64,000 bases of DNA from JAQWQB01 sp047636995 (GCA_047636995.1 JBLIGQ010000008.1:23660-87659), one strand, 5' to 3'. Positions 43,640 through 52,043 are shown, counted from the first letter of the stretch. The notes: a model not told the origin generated them from the sequence alone. Program-made: numbers and translations.

Positions 43640-43822
43640 AGCATTGCCTTATGCCAGCCAATTTCCTTCTTTCAACAGTATCTCAGCTGTTTCTTGGTAC
43701 CCATCACCTTCCGATTGCAGATCTTAGGTTGAACAAGGATGCGGAGACTAACCGCAAAGCGATTGATCAAACCGATGAGCTCGTTAGGCGGATTATGAAA
43801 AGATCGTCCTACTTTTTTAGTG

Positions 43823-44630
43823 GTTGCACAGCCCGTCCCGGGCCCTCCCTCTCCCGCCAGCCAACCAGCTCAACGAAGCTAACCCACCTAACCCAGCCAT
43901 TTCTTCGCCACCTTCCTTTTTTTTCAAGGGAACTTTGTAGGTGTAGCGATTGAGCTTGTATCTGTCGCAGAAATTCCTAAAACGCATTGATCAAACTGTT
44001 CCTAACCGATTTACAAGTCAGGCGAATCAAAACGGTTTCTTTTCTATCTTTTGGAAGCCAAAAAAACGCACAGCTCACAACAATTAAGCTCTAATGAGGC
44101 ACGCTATGGCCGCGGTTCTTTGGAGCAGATGTTGCACTCTTCCTGTGTTAGTGGCAGATACTTGTTAGCTACGCGGATTCAATAGAGTTCTTCTTCCTAG
44201 CAGAAGATAAGTTTTTGTTTTTGTTGCGAATGGAGGAGGAGAATAGGCCGTGTTTTTTCGCATTGAGACACCTCTACGCGAATAAAGATGCAAGACGCAA
44301 ATGAAGCCAGAGGTTTTGGGGCGTTTTTGATGGCTGTGGAACATAACAGTCCGGCAGCCGCAATTTGGATAACCTGCAGTGTTGCAGTCATGAGTTTAGA
44401 AAAGGAGTGTTGCGTTTCATTTTAACTAAGGGCCGTCCTCGCAGTGGCAAGAAGCGATCAATTACCTCCATGAACCCCATCGTACAATTAATGTTTTGGG
44501 AGAACCTGCAGAAGACCGAACAGTCTCCTTTCCCCTTTTTTAAAAATCGCACTCATAATATCTTATATTTATGAGCGTGTTCTCAATCTAGAGTAATCTG
44601 TTACTTTAGCTACCGCAGATTGACTGCAAC
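43823..44630 (-). mobile_element. IS91-derived deletion element, copy C (808 bp)
   Basis: It begins with the same GTTGCAC and GC-rich left end as copy A and stays nearly identical over the first roughly 550 bases, through the block starting at 44077. It then keeps only the last codons of the transposase (ending NTPFLNS-stop on the minus strand) and jumps to the right-end block. The right end is TAGCTACCGCAGATTGACTG then CAAC. The integrase and almost all of the transposase are deleted, so it would need a helper to move. Confidence 0.7.
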
Positions 44631-44786
44631 ACCGTATATAGCAAATAGGACATTCTGTGGTTTACGAAAGTTCAGTACCATCTACCAAACACCTGCAAAT
44701 CAACGATTTGTATTTTAAGAATTAATAAATTAAAAACAAAACACAACAATTTGGCTCAGTGCAAAACAGAAAGTTTATCGCTTTCT

Positions 44787-44825
44787 ACTGCCCTGCTGCC
44801 CTAGTGCCTTACTGCCCTACTTGCC
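44787..44825 (+). repeat. Tandem 8-base repeat
   Basis: Four imperfect octamers in a row (ACTGCCCT, GCTGCCCT, AGTGCCTT, ACTGCCCT) followed by a partial fifth (ACTTGCC). The array lies in the 274-base gap between element C and the Bor-like lipoprotein gene, which otherwise shows no gene. Confidence 0.7.
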
Positions 44826-44904
44826 ATATACTAATCGTTGTAAACAATATCCAAAGGAGACTCAAAATGAGTATTATATAAATGTTTAATTAAAATCGAA
44901 AAAA

Positions 44905-45201
44905 ATGATTAAAAAATCAATGAAAATGATGTCAGTTGTATTTGCTGCATCAATGTTATTAACTTCTTGCTATTCATACACAAGTGTTGTAGGTAGCGGA
45001 GCTCAAGGAAACAGTGAAACAACCAGTTGGAATCATTATGTGATTTATGGTTTAGCACCAGTTGGCGTTTCTGATTCAAAACAAATGGCTGGCGGAGCAG
45101 AAAATTACACAGTGCACACAAGACAGTCTTTTGTGAATGGATTAGTTTCTGCCATAACTTTCGGAATATATACACCGACCACAACTACAGTAACCAAATA
45201 A
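44905..45201 (+). CDS. Bor-like lipoprotein
   Basis: A 98-residue protein with a lipoprotein signal (MMSVVFAASMLLTSCYSYTS, lipid Cys in LLTSC). The C-terminal half closely follows lambda Bor: KQMAGGAENYTVHTRQSFVN then GLVSAITFGIYTPTT, where Bor has a GGAEN...QTFVNGLLGFITLGIYTP pattern. Bor is an outer-membrane lipoprotein expressed by lambda lysogens and linked to serum resistance; Bor-like proteins of Bacteroidota have no established role that I know of. It lies between copies C and D of the IS91-derived element and ends in a strong terminator. Confidence 0.8.
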   Translation: MIKKSMKMMSVVFAASMLLTSCYSYTSVVGSGAQGNSETTSWNHYVIYGLAPVGVSDSKQMAGGAENYTVHTRQSFVNGLVSAITFGIYTPTTTTVTK

Positions 45202-45209
45202 CATTAAAC

Positions 45210-45246
45210 AAAGAGAGTTTGTCATCAATTGACAAACTCTCTTTTT
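45210..45246 (+). terminator. Intrinsic terminator after the Bor-like gene
   Basis: A perfect 14-base stem (AAAGAGAGTTTGTC with GACAAACTCTCTTT) around a 7-base loop, followed by further T residues. It starts 9 bases after the Bor-like stop. Confidence 0.9.
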
Positions 45247-45255
45247 ATCATTACT

Positions 45256-45459
45256 ATGAAAAAAATTCTTTTTTATATCTCATTGGGAGTTTCGATTATA
45301 CTTCTCGTAAACATTATAAATATTTTGATAACTGATTTAAATAGACTTACCGAATATGGGTATGGCTATTTGGCTGGTAAGCTAATTTTATTTGTGATTT
45401 TCGGAACAATTATGCTCGTCACAAGAAAATATAAAACTGAATCTAAAAACAAGATATAA
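45256..45459 (+). CDS. Small two-helix membrane protein, 67 aa
   Basis: From the ATG at 45256 the frame encodes two hydrophobic segments (ILFYISLGVSIILLVNIINI and LAGKLILFVIFGTIMLV) and a Lys-rich tail. I do not recognise it. It starts only 10 bases after the T-run of the Bor-gene terminator, so it needs read-through or a promoter overlapping that hairpin, which lowers confidence that it is expressed. Confidence 0.5.
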   Translation: MKKILFYISLGVSIILLVNIINILITDLNRLTEYGYGYLAGKLILFVIFGTIMLVTRKYKTESKNKI

Positions 45460-45471
45460 AAAGTACTGTTT

Positions 45472-45954
45472 ACAACAATTAAGCTCTAATGAGGCGCGCT
45501 ATGGCCGCGGTTCTTTGTAGCAGATGTTCCACTCTTCCTGTGTTAGTGGTAGATACTTGTTAGCGATGGGTTCAATTGGGTTCTTCTTCCTAGCAGAAGA
45601 TAAGTTTTTGTTTTTGTTGCGAATGGAGGAGGAGAATAGGCCGTGTTTTTTCGCATTGAGACACCTCTACGCGAATAAAGATGCAAGACGCAAATGAAGC
45701 CAGAGGTTTTGGGGCGTTTTTGATGGCTGTGGAACATAACAGTCCGGCAGCCGCATTTTGGATAACCTGCAGTGTTGCAGTCGTGAGTTTAGAAAAGGAG
45801 TGTTGCGTTTCATTTTAAGTAAGGGCCGTCCTCGCAGTGGCAAGAAGCGATCAATTCCCTTTTTTAAAAATCGCACTCATAATATCTTATATTTATGAGC
45901 GTATTCTCAATCTGGAGTAATCTGTTACTTTAGCTACCGCAGGTTGAGTGCAAC
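45472..45954 (-). mobile_element. IS91-derived deletion element, copy D (483 bp)
   Basis: It starts at the block ACAACAATTAAGCTCTAATG that lies 253-254 bases inside copies A and C, so its outer left end is missing. It carries the same transposase C-terminal tail as copy C (ending NTPFLNS-stop, minus strand) and ends with the shared right end GCAGGTTGAGTGCAAC. It is somewhat more diverged from A and C than these are from each other. Confidence 0.7.
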
Positions 45955-46051
45955 ATTACCTATATTTCGTTCCCTTAAGGATACGCAGTTCAGCCGTGGC
46001 GTTTTAGCAGATGCTAATATCTGTTTGTATCACCAATGGACAAAAAAACCA

Positions 46052-47626
46052 ATGATTATGACCAAACCATACCTAAGTAAAAATGTAATTTTTGTAGCAC
46101 TTGCGCTTTTCAGTTTCTGCTCATACAATCTGTCCGCTCAGCAAATAGTGAAGGTTTTCGTGTTAGCGGGCCAGTCCAACATGCAGGGACAAGGAAAGAT
46201 CTACGATGGTTCAAACGGTGCTACAGGAGCTATTTTGGCAACATTTACGCCATCATGCACTGATCTTGGAACTGAATCATGTGACTTCACATTTAATATG
46301 TTAGATGGCTACGGCGATGGTTGGAACGGATGGACCTATGATTTTGTCCAAGACGGAGTTGTTGCAGCAACAGAAACATTGGGTCAAGGTTTTGAAGGTA
46401 CGGCAACTGTAACGCTTGATGACGGTGTTCCTTGTGACATTGTGGTAAATACAGCCGGGGCATATGGATCTGAGATTTCATGGACGGTAACAAATCCATT
46501 CGGAGGTGTTGAAGCAACATTGACCGGACAAAGCGAAAGTTATCCCTCTCCTAACACACTATTGGATGTGATAGAAAATGATACAGATGATCAGTGGTCC
46601 ATGCTTCAGACAGATGGAGACTGGAGTGTCATGGACAATGCATTTATATACTTCGAAAATGGGAGTGGGGACATCATTCGAGATCAGGTCTCAATTGGAC
46701 AAGGTGCCAATCCCGAATTAATCGGACCTGAATTGATGTTCGGTTACCAGATGGACCAATATTACGAAGATCCGGTCTTGATCATCAAAACAGCCTGGGG
46801 TGGCTTGAGTTTAGCCGAGGATTTTAGACCTCCGTCAGCAGGCGGAACCACAGGAGCTTACTACAATGATATGATTGAGATCGTGGAGAATGTAACAGCT
46901 AACATCACTACAGAATTTCCCGACCTAGGAATAAGTGCGTTTGAAATTGCTGGATTCGCCTGGTTCCAAGGATGGAATGATGGTGCTTCTGAAGATTTCT
47001 TGAACGAATACGAAAGCAACTTGAATCACTTAGTTTCGGACGTACGAAATGATTTCGGTGTGCCGAACCTTCCCTTTGTCATAGCAAGTGCAGGACAAGG
47101 TGGGTATGAAACCCATTCGGGCTGGACACAAGACATTCAAGAGATCGTGGCTGTAGCACAAGAGAATGTGGGGTGTGACGACATAGTGTATGGAGGAACC
47201 GTGGGATTTGTCAACACCAAACCTTTATTCATGGCTGCTTCTGAATCACCAGACGATGCAGGATTCCATTACCATAACAATGCGCGAACATTCTTAAATA
47301 TTGGAAAATCTATCGGTGATGAGATGATACTCGCAATCAATGATATGGCCTTTTGCACTGAAACGTCCGTAAATTCAGTTGCTGATCTGGTCAATTGGGT
47401 GGCCGCTTATCCCAATCCAACAAAAGGGAACCTCGCAATTGATCTAGGAGAGGTTTATTCCGAAATCGATGTGATCGTGAGAAACTCAATTGGAAAAAAA
47501 GTATTTGAGAAAAGATTCAATGCATCAAATCGAATTGAATTTTTTCTTGAAGGAGCAAGTGGTGTTTATTTCGTTGAGATCACGAGTGAAAATAAGACGG
47601 CGACACTCAGAATTGTAAAAGAATAA
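46052..47626 (+). CDS. T9SS-secreted sialate O-acetylesterase-like protein with inserted domain
   Basis: A 524-residue protein with a signal peptide (MTKPYLSKNVIFVALALFSF, ending LSAQ). The SGNH-type catalytic region of sialic-acid acetylesterases is present: LAGQSNMQGQG (nucleophile Ser), TAWGGLSLAEDF, FAWFQGWND, and the late DAGFHYHNNA with the catalytic Asp-x-x-His. A Cys-containing beta-sandwich with LDGYGDGWNGW (about 45-140) is inserted right after the nucleophile block. The end is a T9SS type A domain (AAYPNPTKGNLAI ... VIVRNSIGKKV ... GVYFVEIT). It probably de-acetylates sugars outside the cell. Starts upstream of 46052 fall in mobile element D; the ATG at 46058 is an alternative. Confidence 0.82.
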   Translation: MIMTKPYLSKNVIFVALALFSFCSYNLSAQQIVKVFVLAGQSNMQGQGKIYDGSNGATGAILATFTPSCTDLGTESCDFTFNMLDGYGDGWNGWTYDFVQDGVVAATETLGQGFEGTATVTLDDGVPCDIVVNTAGAYGSEISWTVTNPFGGVEATLTGQSESYPSPNTLLDVIENDTDDQWSMLQTDGDWSVMDNAFIYFENGSGDIIRDQVSIGQGANPELIGPELMFGYQMDQYYEDPVLIIKTAWGGLSLAEDFRPPSAGGTTGAYYNDMIEIVENVTANITTEFPDLGISAFEIAGFAWFQGWNDGASEDFLNEYESNLNHLVSDVRNDFGVPNLPFVIASAGQGGYETHSGWTQDIQEIVAVAQENVGCDDIVYGGTVGFVNTKPLFMAASESPDDAGFHYHNNARTFLNIGKSIGDEMILAINDMAFCTETSVNSVADLVNWVAAYPNPTKGNLAIDLGEVYSEIDVIVRNSIGKKVFEKRFNASNRIEFFLEGASGVYFVEITSENKTATLRIVKE

Positions 47627-47873
47627 AAAAACGTGCTACTTATATATGCCATTAAGACGACTGTAATACCATGTTCCTAACCGCTTAAATAGTTGGACTC
47701 GTTTAGTAGCCTAAAACAGGGACTTAAATGGTTCAAGAATTTTACAACTTTAATACTGCTGAATAGTGAATCCAATCTTTGAATGGAAAGAGCGAAAATG
47801 ATGGAGAGTAAATCATACTTCTTATTAAAGTGTGCTGTTTCACCAACGCCTTTTACTTTAAAAACACTTAACC

Positions 47874-48548
47874 TTAAATCATCAACCTCACCTTCTTTTC
47901 AATCACCTCATTCACCGGATAGGTTGTGGCTAATTTTCGTTCTAAATCCTTTTTCCAAGCAGAGGCGAAGTTCCGCACGAAAGCCGCGTTTACCTCTGCT
48001 ATTTCTGGAATTCGCCCTAAAATAGTGCAGCCCGTATAGCTTTTAATGATGCGCTCAGTTTCTTCGTTTTCAGGTCCGTTTAAAATGATGCCTGCAATCG
48101 GGATCCCACGTTGACTAAGCATTTCATAACTCATTAAGGTGTGATTGATGGACCCTAAATAATTTCTGCTGACCAAAATGGTAGGTACATTCCATACGGG
48201 TAAGAGGTCAATGTAGGTCTGTCTGTCATTCAGAGGGACGTGCAAACCTCCGGCACCTTCAATGATCAGTGTTTTGTTGTGCTTTGGGAATTGAATGGAA
48301 CCCGTTTCTATTTCTATGCCGTCAATGCGGGCAGCCGCATGCGGACTCATAGATGAGGTTAGTCTATAGGCTTCAGGATGAACAGTCAGGTTTGACGGAA
48401 TTAGATTTCGCACAAAATCACTATCTGTATAATCTAATGATCCCGCCTGAACAGGCTTCCAGTAGTCTGCGTTAAGTGCGCTGCACAATAGAGCGGAGGC
48501 TACAGTTTTCCCCACGTCTGTGCCTATTCCAGTGACGAAATATTCCAT
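47874..48548 (-). CDS. bioD: Dethiobiotin synthetase
   Basis: A 224-residue cytosolic enzyme that closes the ureido ring of dethiobiotin from 7,8-diaminopelargonate, CO2 and ATP. The P-loop GIGTDVGKTVASALL lies at the N-terminus, then KPVQAGS and the second nucleotide motif IEGAGGLHVPLND. It lies 23 bases downstream of bioF on the same strand. bioB is elsewhere in the window (10.7 kb); bioA and early pathway genes are not seen here. The 247 bases between it and the acetylesterase gene show nothing recognisable. Confidence 0.93.
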   Translation of the reverse strand: MEYFVTGIGTDVGKTVASALLCSALNADYWKPVQAGSLDYTDSDFVRNLIPSNLTVHPEAYRLTSSMSPHAAARIDGIEIETGSIQFPKHNKTLIIEGAGGLHVPLNDRQTYIDLLPVWNVPTILVSRNYLGSINHTLMSYEMLSQRGIPIAGIILNGPENEETERIIKSYTGCTILGRIPEIAEVNAAFVRNFASAWKKDLERKLATTYPVNEVIEKKVRLMI

Positions 48549-48571
48549 CTGATTTAAGTTTCAAAGTGAAG

Positions 48572-49675
48572 TCAATATACAACTTGTTGTTTCACGAAAT
48601 GCATCACCAATTGGTCTATTTGAGTGTTATTATTGAAAGCATGCAAACAGATACGGATGCCTTCCTTTCCTTGTTGTACCGTTGGCTGACGAATAGCAAC
48701 CACGTCAAATCCTTCTTCGCGAAGCATTTCTGCTGTTGAAAGGGTCTGTTCTAATGAGGTTCCACTCCACCATTGAATGGGTCCGGTCAAACCCTGTGTA
48801 AATCCTGTTTTTGCAGCAATTTGTGCACTGAAGTAAGCAATGTTGGAATCCAATTTTGCTCTTACCTCTGCTGATTCGCTGAATTTTTTATGGGCTGATT
48901 TTACACTCGCTATGAACAGGGGCGAAGGGGCAGTGCTATAGATCAGTGGTTTGCAGAAGTTCCATAGTGCAGACTGTAATGTTGTATTCCCAACAATGCA
49001 GGCTCCTTGACTTCCTAGTGCTTTACCAAAAGTATGGATGCGTACATCTACGCTGTCAATTACCTTGAGTTGCCCGGTTCGTCCGAGTAGTCCTTTGCCT
49101 ATGGTTCCCGCGCTGTGGGCTTCGTCAACAATGAATAGAAAGTCGAACTTAGCCTTCAGTGCGCTCATCTCTTCTAGGGGCGAAATTGTGCCGCTCATAG
49201 AGAATAACCCCTCGGTAACTACCGCTACGGGAGTATGAATGCGTGCTAGTTTGGCCGCTAAATCTGTCGGGTCGTTGTGCTTAAAAGACCACGTTTGAAC
49301 CCGAGCGCCCTGCAATGCGCTTCTGATACTGGCATGAATGTGTTCATCATAAAGTACGTTGATCCCCTGGCTTGTGAGCATTTCAAAAAGACCGTAATTC
49401 GCTTCAAAGCCAGCATTGAACAAGGTGGCTGTTTCACCCTGGTAAATGGAAGCCAATTGCTTTTCTGTCTCAGCTAATTCCGAGCTGTAGCCTGAAATCA
49501 GTCTAGATGAGCCAGCACCTTGCGGCGCATTGAAGTGCGCATTTTCTTTCGCTAAGCCTAAGTAATCATTGCTAGAGAAATCAATGTTTGAAGTCCTTAG
49601 TTTTGCTTCGCGAAGCAAATTGGAATCTTCACGCTGCTTCAATGCTGCCGCTAATTTGTAGAATGCTTGATTCAT
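48572..49675 (-). CDS. bioF: 8-amino-7-oxononanoate synthase (alpha-oxoamine synthase family)
   Basis: A 367-residue PLP enzyme that condenses pimeloyl-ACP/CoA with alanine. The motifs are FSSNDYLGLA, GSRLISGY, ALFNAGFEANYG, YDEHIHASIRSAL, VDEAHSAGTIG and the PLP Lys in HTFGKALGSQGAC. Close relatives include 2-amino-3-ketobutyrate CoA ligase and cysteate acyltransferases of sulfonolipid synthesis; adjacency to bioD makes BioF the best call. The start was set to the ATG at 49675, since the longer frame starts at a TTG inside a TATCTTTG promoter box. That box leaves almost no leader. Confidence 0.9.
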   Translation of the reverse strand: MNQAFYKLAAALKQREDSNLLREAKLRTSNIDFSSNDYLGLAKENAHFNAPQGAGSSRLISGYSSELAETEKQLASIYQGETATLFNAGFEANYGLFEMLTSQGINVLYDEHIHASIRSALQGARVQTWSFKHNDPTDLAAKLARIHTPVAVVTEGLFSMSGTISPLEEMSALKAKFDFLFIVDEAHSAGTIGKGLLGRTGQLKVIDSVDVRIHTFGKALGSQGACIVGNTTLQSALWNFCKPLIYSTAPSPLFIASVKSAHKKFSESAEVRAKLDSNIAYFSAQIAAKTGFTQGLTGPIQWWSGTSLEQTLSTAEMLREEGFDVVAIRQPTVQQGKEGIRICLHAFNNNTQIDQLVMHFVKQQVVY

Positions 49676-49681
49676 CGCCGA

Positions 49682-49689
49682 CAAAGATA
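49682..49689 (-). promoter_or_regulatory. -7 promoter box before bioF
   Basis: The minus strand reads TATCTTTG, a perfect Bacteroidota -7 element, ending 6 bases before the ATG at 49675. Transcription would start at or within a few bases of the ATG. Confidence 0.55.
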
Positions 49690-49698
49690 CTGGATAGA

Positions 49699-50721
49699 TT
49701 AGTTCGAGCCCGGAAGTTCTTTTACAAGTCCTTCTGGTGTCACAAGAATGTACTTGTACTTCGTTTCAATCTTCACAATGGGCTCAGGTTTTTTCTCCTC
49801 TTCTTTCTCCTTTGGCGGACGTTCAACCAGTATTTTTACTTGTAAATTATAGGTGTACTGGACTGCAGGCTCTACTATTTCTGGATTGAAAATGAAATCG
49901 AAACTGCCATAGGGAAGTTTGTTGTAGTAGAGCGTTGGGCTTTGTCTTTCATCTAGGACTTCTTCTGGTCCGCGCTTTTGCTTCTTGGTAGCTTTGATGC
50001 TTGTTTTCGTCACTGGTTGATAGGTCACATAGCGCTCAAGCGGAAAATACACGCCTTGCTTATCTGAGAATTGACGCCACATGTCATCAATTAGGATTCC
50101 CGCTTCTTCGTATTGAGCGATGCGTTTTTTGAGCACTTTCATGGCTTGTTTACGCAGAGAATCATACATCGCTTCGTGGTCTTTCACGTAATAATCTACT
50201 TTGATCAGGTCGTAAATTTCATTGATGGCCGCGGCGGTCACTATGCGGTCAAGCGTTGCTGCATCTCTAAAATGCACATGAATGTTCTTTTGGATTTCGA
50301 ATCCGGCTGGGATCTCTGTGTAGTTGGTGGTGAAGAATTTCTTGGTCACTTCCACCTCGTATACAGGCACTAGGCTGAGCATGTCAGGCACCACATCTTC
50401 TTTTTTCAAACCATATTTCTCCAATCGTTTGATGAACTTGCCAATGCGCTGCTCCATTAAAGAGTCTGCCTGAGCCGCTGTAGCTCCTACCTGAACAGCA
50501 TGAAAAATGGCGAGGTAAGAATCTGCTTGCACATTAAAGAGGCCGTTGATCGAAACATACAAATGATCTTGGCTGGGAGTGCTTGCTTGTCCTCCGGCTT
50601 CTTTTTGCATGTTTTGCGCAGACCATCTGCTGGTTTCATTGTAGAGGACATTGCCTGCACTTTGTGCATTTAGCTGCGCCGAAATGAAAAGAAGTAGGAT
50701 AAAGGTTAGTAAACGTGTCAT
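49699..50721 (-). CDS. Exported SIMPL-domain (DUF541-like) protein
   Basis: A 340-residue protein with a signal peptide (MTRLLTFILLLFISAQLNAQ) and a SIMPL-type core: HLYVSINGLFNVQADSYLAI, DSLMEQRIGKFIKRLEKYGL, AGFEIQKNIHVHFRDAATLD and the later repeat-like strand-helix units (EAMYDSLRKQAMKVLKKRIA). A Lys/Glu-rich stretch (RPPKEKEEEKKPEP) comes near the end. SIMPL proteins are periplasmic or outer-membrane proteins of poorly known function that form ring assemblies in some bacteria. It precedes bioF on the same strand, but bioF has its own promoter box. The 289 bases upstream, towards DUF1573, show nothing clear. Confidence 0.75.
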   Translation of the reverse strand: MTRLLTFILLLFISAQLNAQSAGNVLYNETSRWSAQNMQKEAGGQASTPSQDHLYVSINGLFNVQADSYLAIFHAVQVGATAAQADSLMEQRIGKFIKRLEKYGLKKEDVVPDMLSLVPVYEVEVTKKFFTTNYTEIPAGFEIQKNIHVHFRDAATLDRIVTAAAINEIYDLIKVDYYVKDHEAMYDSLRKQAMKVLKKRIAQYEEAGILIDDMWRQFSDKQGVYFPLERYVTYQPVTKTSIKATKKQKRGPEEVLDERQSPTLYYNKLPYGSFDFIFNPEIVEPAVQYTYNLQVKILVERPPKEKEEEKKPEPIVKIETKYKYILVTPEGLVKELPGSN

Positions 50722-51010
50722 AGCTTTTTCGTGATTTTGAAGAGCTGTACACGTAGGTTTCGAAAAGGTTCAAACGCGCGTCTTTTCTGACCAATGTTTC
50801 CGTAATTATTCAGGCTAAAGCCTAGCCCCTACCCTGAGCAAAGCTAACGAGCCAGAAAATCAAGTCAAAATAACAACCTATGTCAATTGCCATCAACTTT
50901 GTGGTTGGTGCCTCTCAATTTGTAAACGGATGAGCTAATCTGAATTGAAGTGGGGATGTTTTGGAGGCCAATTGGCACTAATAAAACATCGTCCGGCGAA
51001 TCTACTGGAA

Positions 51011-51391
51011 TTACTCTTTCTCGTTGATCTTCACCCGAATCTCAACCTCGTCGATTCCTTTTTTGACATTGGCATACAGCCGAATCTTTCGGTACTGCCA
51101 ACCCGATTTTTCAGTGGTGTCGAAATCCACTGTGACCTCTCCTGTACCACCCACAGAAATAGGCTCTTTGGGGAAGGTAACCTTGGTGCAAGAGCATTCA
51201 ACTTCGTACTTGGTGATGATCAAAGGAGCATCTCCGGTATTTGTAAATGTAAATGTGTGATTCAGGGGAGTGCCCTCAATTACAGCATCGAATTTATGAA
51301 CCTTTCGGTCAAAAGAAAGCTCTGCTAACTGTCCGAAAACAGCAGCAGAGCTTAAAAATGTGCAAATTATAATGAGGGTGCTTTTCAGCAT
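51011..51391 (-). CDS. Exported DUF1573 protein (downstream copy)
   Basis: A 126-residue protein with a signal peptide (MLKSTLIIICTFLSSAAVFG) and one DUF1573 Ig/ASPM-like beta-sandwich: HTFTFTNTGDAPLIITKYEV then ECSCTKVTFPKEPI, with the typical Cys-x-Cys-T. Function of the family is unknown. It lies 4 bases after the first DUF1573 gene; the two are clearly paralogues. Confidence 0.85.
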   Translation of the reverse strand: MLKSTLIIICTFLSSAAVFGQLAELSFDRKVHKFDAVIEGTPLNHTFTFTNTGDAPLIITKYEVECSCTKVTFPKEPISVGGTGEVTVDFDTTEKSGWQYRKIRLYANVKKGIDEVEIRVKINEKE

Positions 51392-51395
51392 TTCC

Positions 51396-51842
51396 TTACT
51401 TGTTTACTGGTGCTCCAGAAGCAGACTGCTTAACAGGTGCGCCTCCAGCTGCAGAAGCCTCAACAGTTCCTTTGATACGGATCACTTTCGTTGGCTCATT
51501 TGAAGCGTTAGAAGTAATTGTAACAGACTTGTTGATTGGTCCAACACGCTTAGTATCATACTTCACAGAAATCTTAGAAGTTGCTCCTGGATTGATAGGT
51601 GCCTTTTCGCACTTAGGTACAGTACATCCGCAAGATCCTTTACAACGAGTAATAGTCAAAGCTGAAGTTCCTTCATTTGTTACTGTGAATTCACATGCTC
51701 CGTCACCACCTTGTTGGATCGTTCCGTAATCATGTACTTCTTTGTCCAATGAAATAACTGGTCCTGAAGTCAATTCTGATTGAGCCTGAGCTCCGAATAC
51801 CATCGCTACAGCGAGGATAAGTGTGAAAAATACTTGTTTCAT
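51396..51842 (-). CDS. Exported DUF1573 protein (upstream copy)
   Basis: A 148-residue protein with a signal peptide (MKQVFFTLILAVAMVFGAQA), a DUF1573 domain (HDYGTIQQGGDGACEFTVTN, then GSCGCTVPKCEK) and an Ala/Gly/Pro/Ser-rich C-terminal tail. Codon use is strongly restricted, more than in its paralogue, suggesting an abundant protein. Four Cys in the ACEF/CKGSCGC/PKC region could form disulfides or bind metal. It is preceded by a TACATTTG box at 51871-51878. Confidence 0.87.
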   Translation of the reverse strand: MKQVFFTLILAVAMVFGAQAQSELTSGPVISLDKEVHDYGTIQQGGDGACEFTVTNEGTSALTITRCKGSCGCTVPKCEKAPINPGATSKISVKYDTKRVGPINKSVTITSNASNEPTKVIRIKGTVEASAAGGAPVKQSASGAPVNK

Positions 51843-51870
51843 AATATTGGGTTTTCTCGATTGATTACTT

Positions 51871-51878
51871 CAAATGTA
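51871..51878 (-). promoter_or_regulatory. -7 promoter box before the DUF1573 pair
   Basis: The minus strand reads TACATTTG, matching TAnnTTTG, 29 bases before the ATG at 51842. Confidence 0.5.
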
Positions 51879-52043
51879 ACGCCATTGTTTTTTTTAAGTT
51901 CTGACTTTAACAAACCTTTAACAGCCTCTCATTTGATTATTAATAAGCATGGGTAGAATTAATTATTGCGCTTCTAGTCACTAAATAGTGGCTGAAAATA
52001 GGAGCGTTTGACTTATTTTAGTGCATCGAAAAAGCTTTACGAT

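Noticed and set aside
43551..43830. Integron-like attC site (hairpin plus GTTAGGC near 43780)
   Set aside because: No paired RYYYAAC/GTTRRRY core sites at the hairpin ends and no integron integrase; the surrounding repeats are IS91-derived and far too long for cassette sites.
43651..43953. Plus-strand 100-codon frame
   Set aside because: It begins in the gap and runs into element C; the composition after 43823 is that of the non-coding left end.
41191..45954. CRISPR array suggested by three repeated blocks
   Set aside because: The repeats are hundreds of bases long, of unequal length and separated by genes; there are no short regular spacers.
48572..49675. Cysteate acyltransferase of sulfonolipid synthesis
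   Set aside because: Tempting because of the ComA gene, but the gene lies directly before bioD and carries ordinary BioF motifs.
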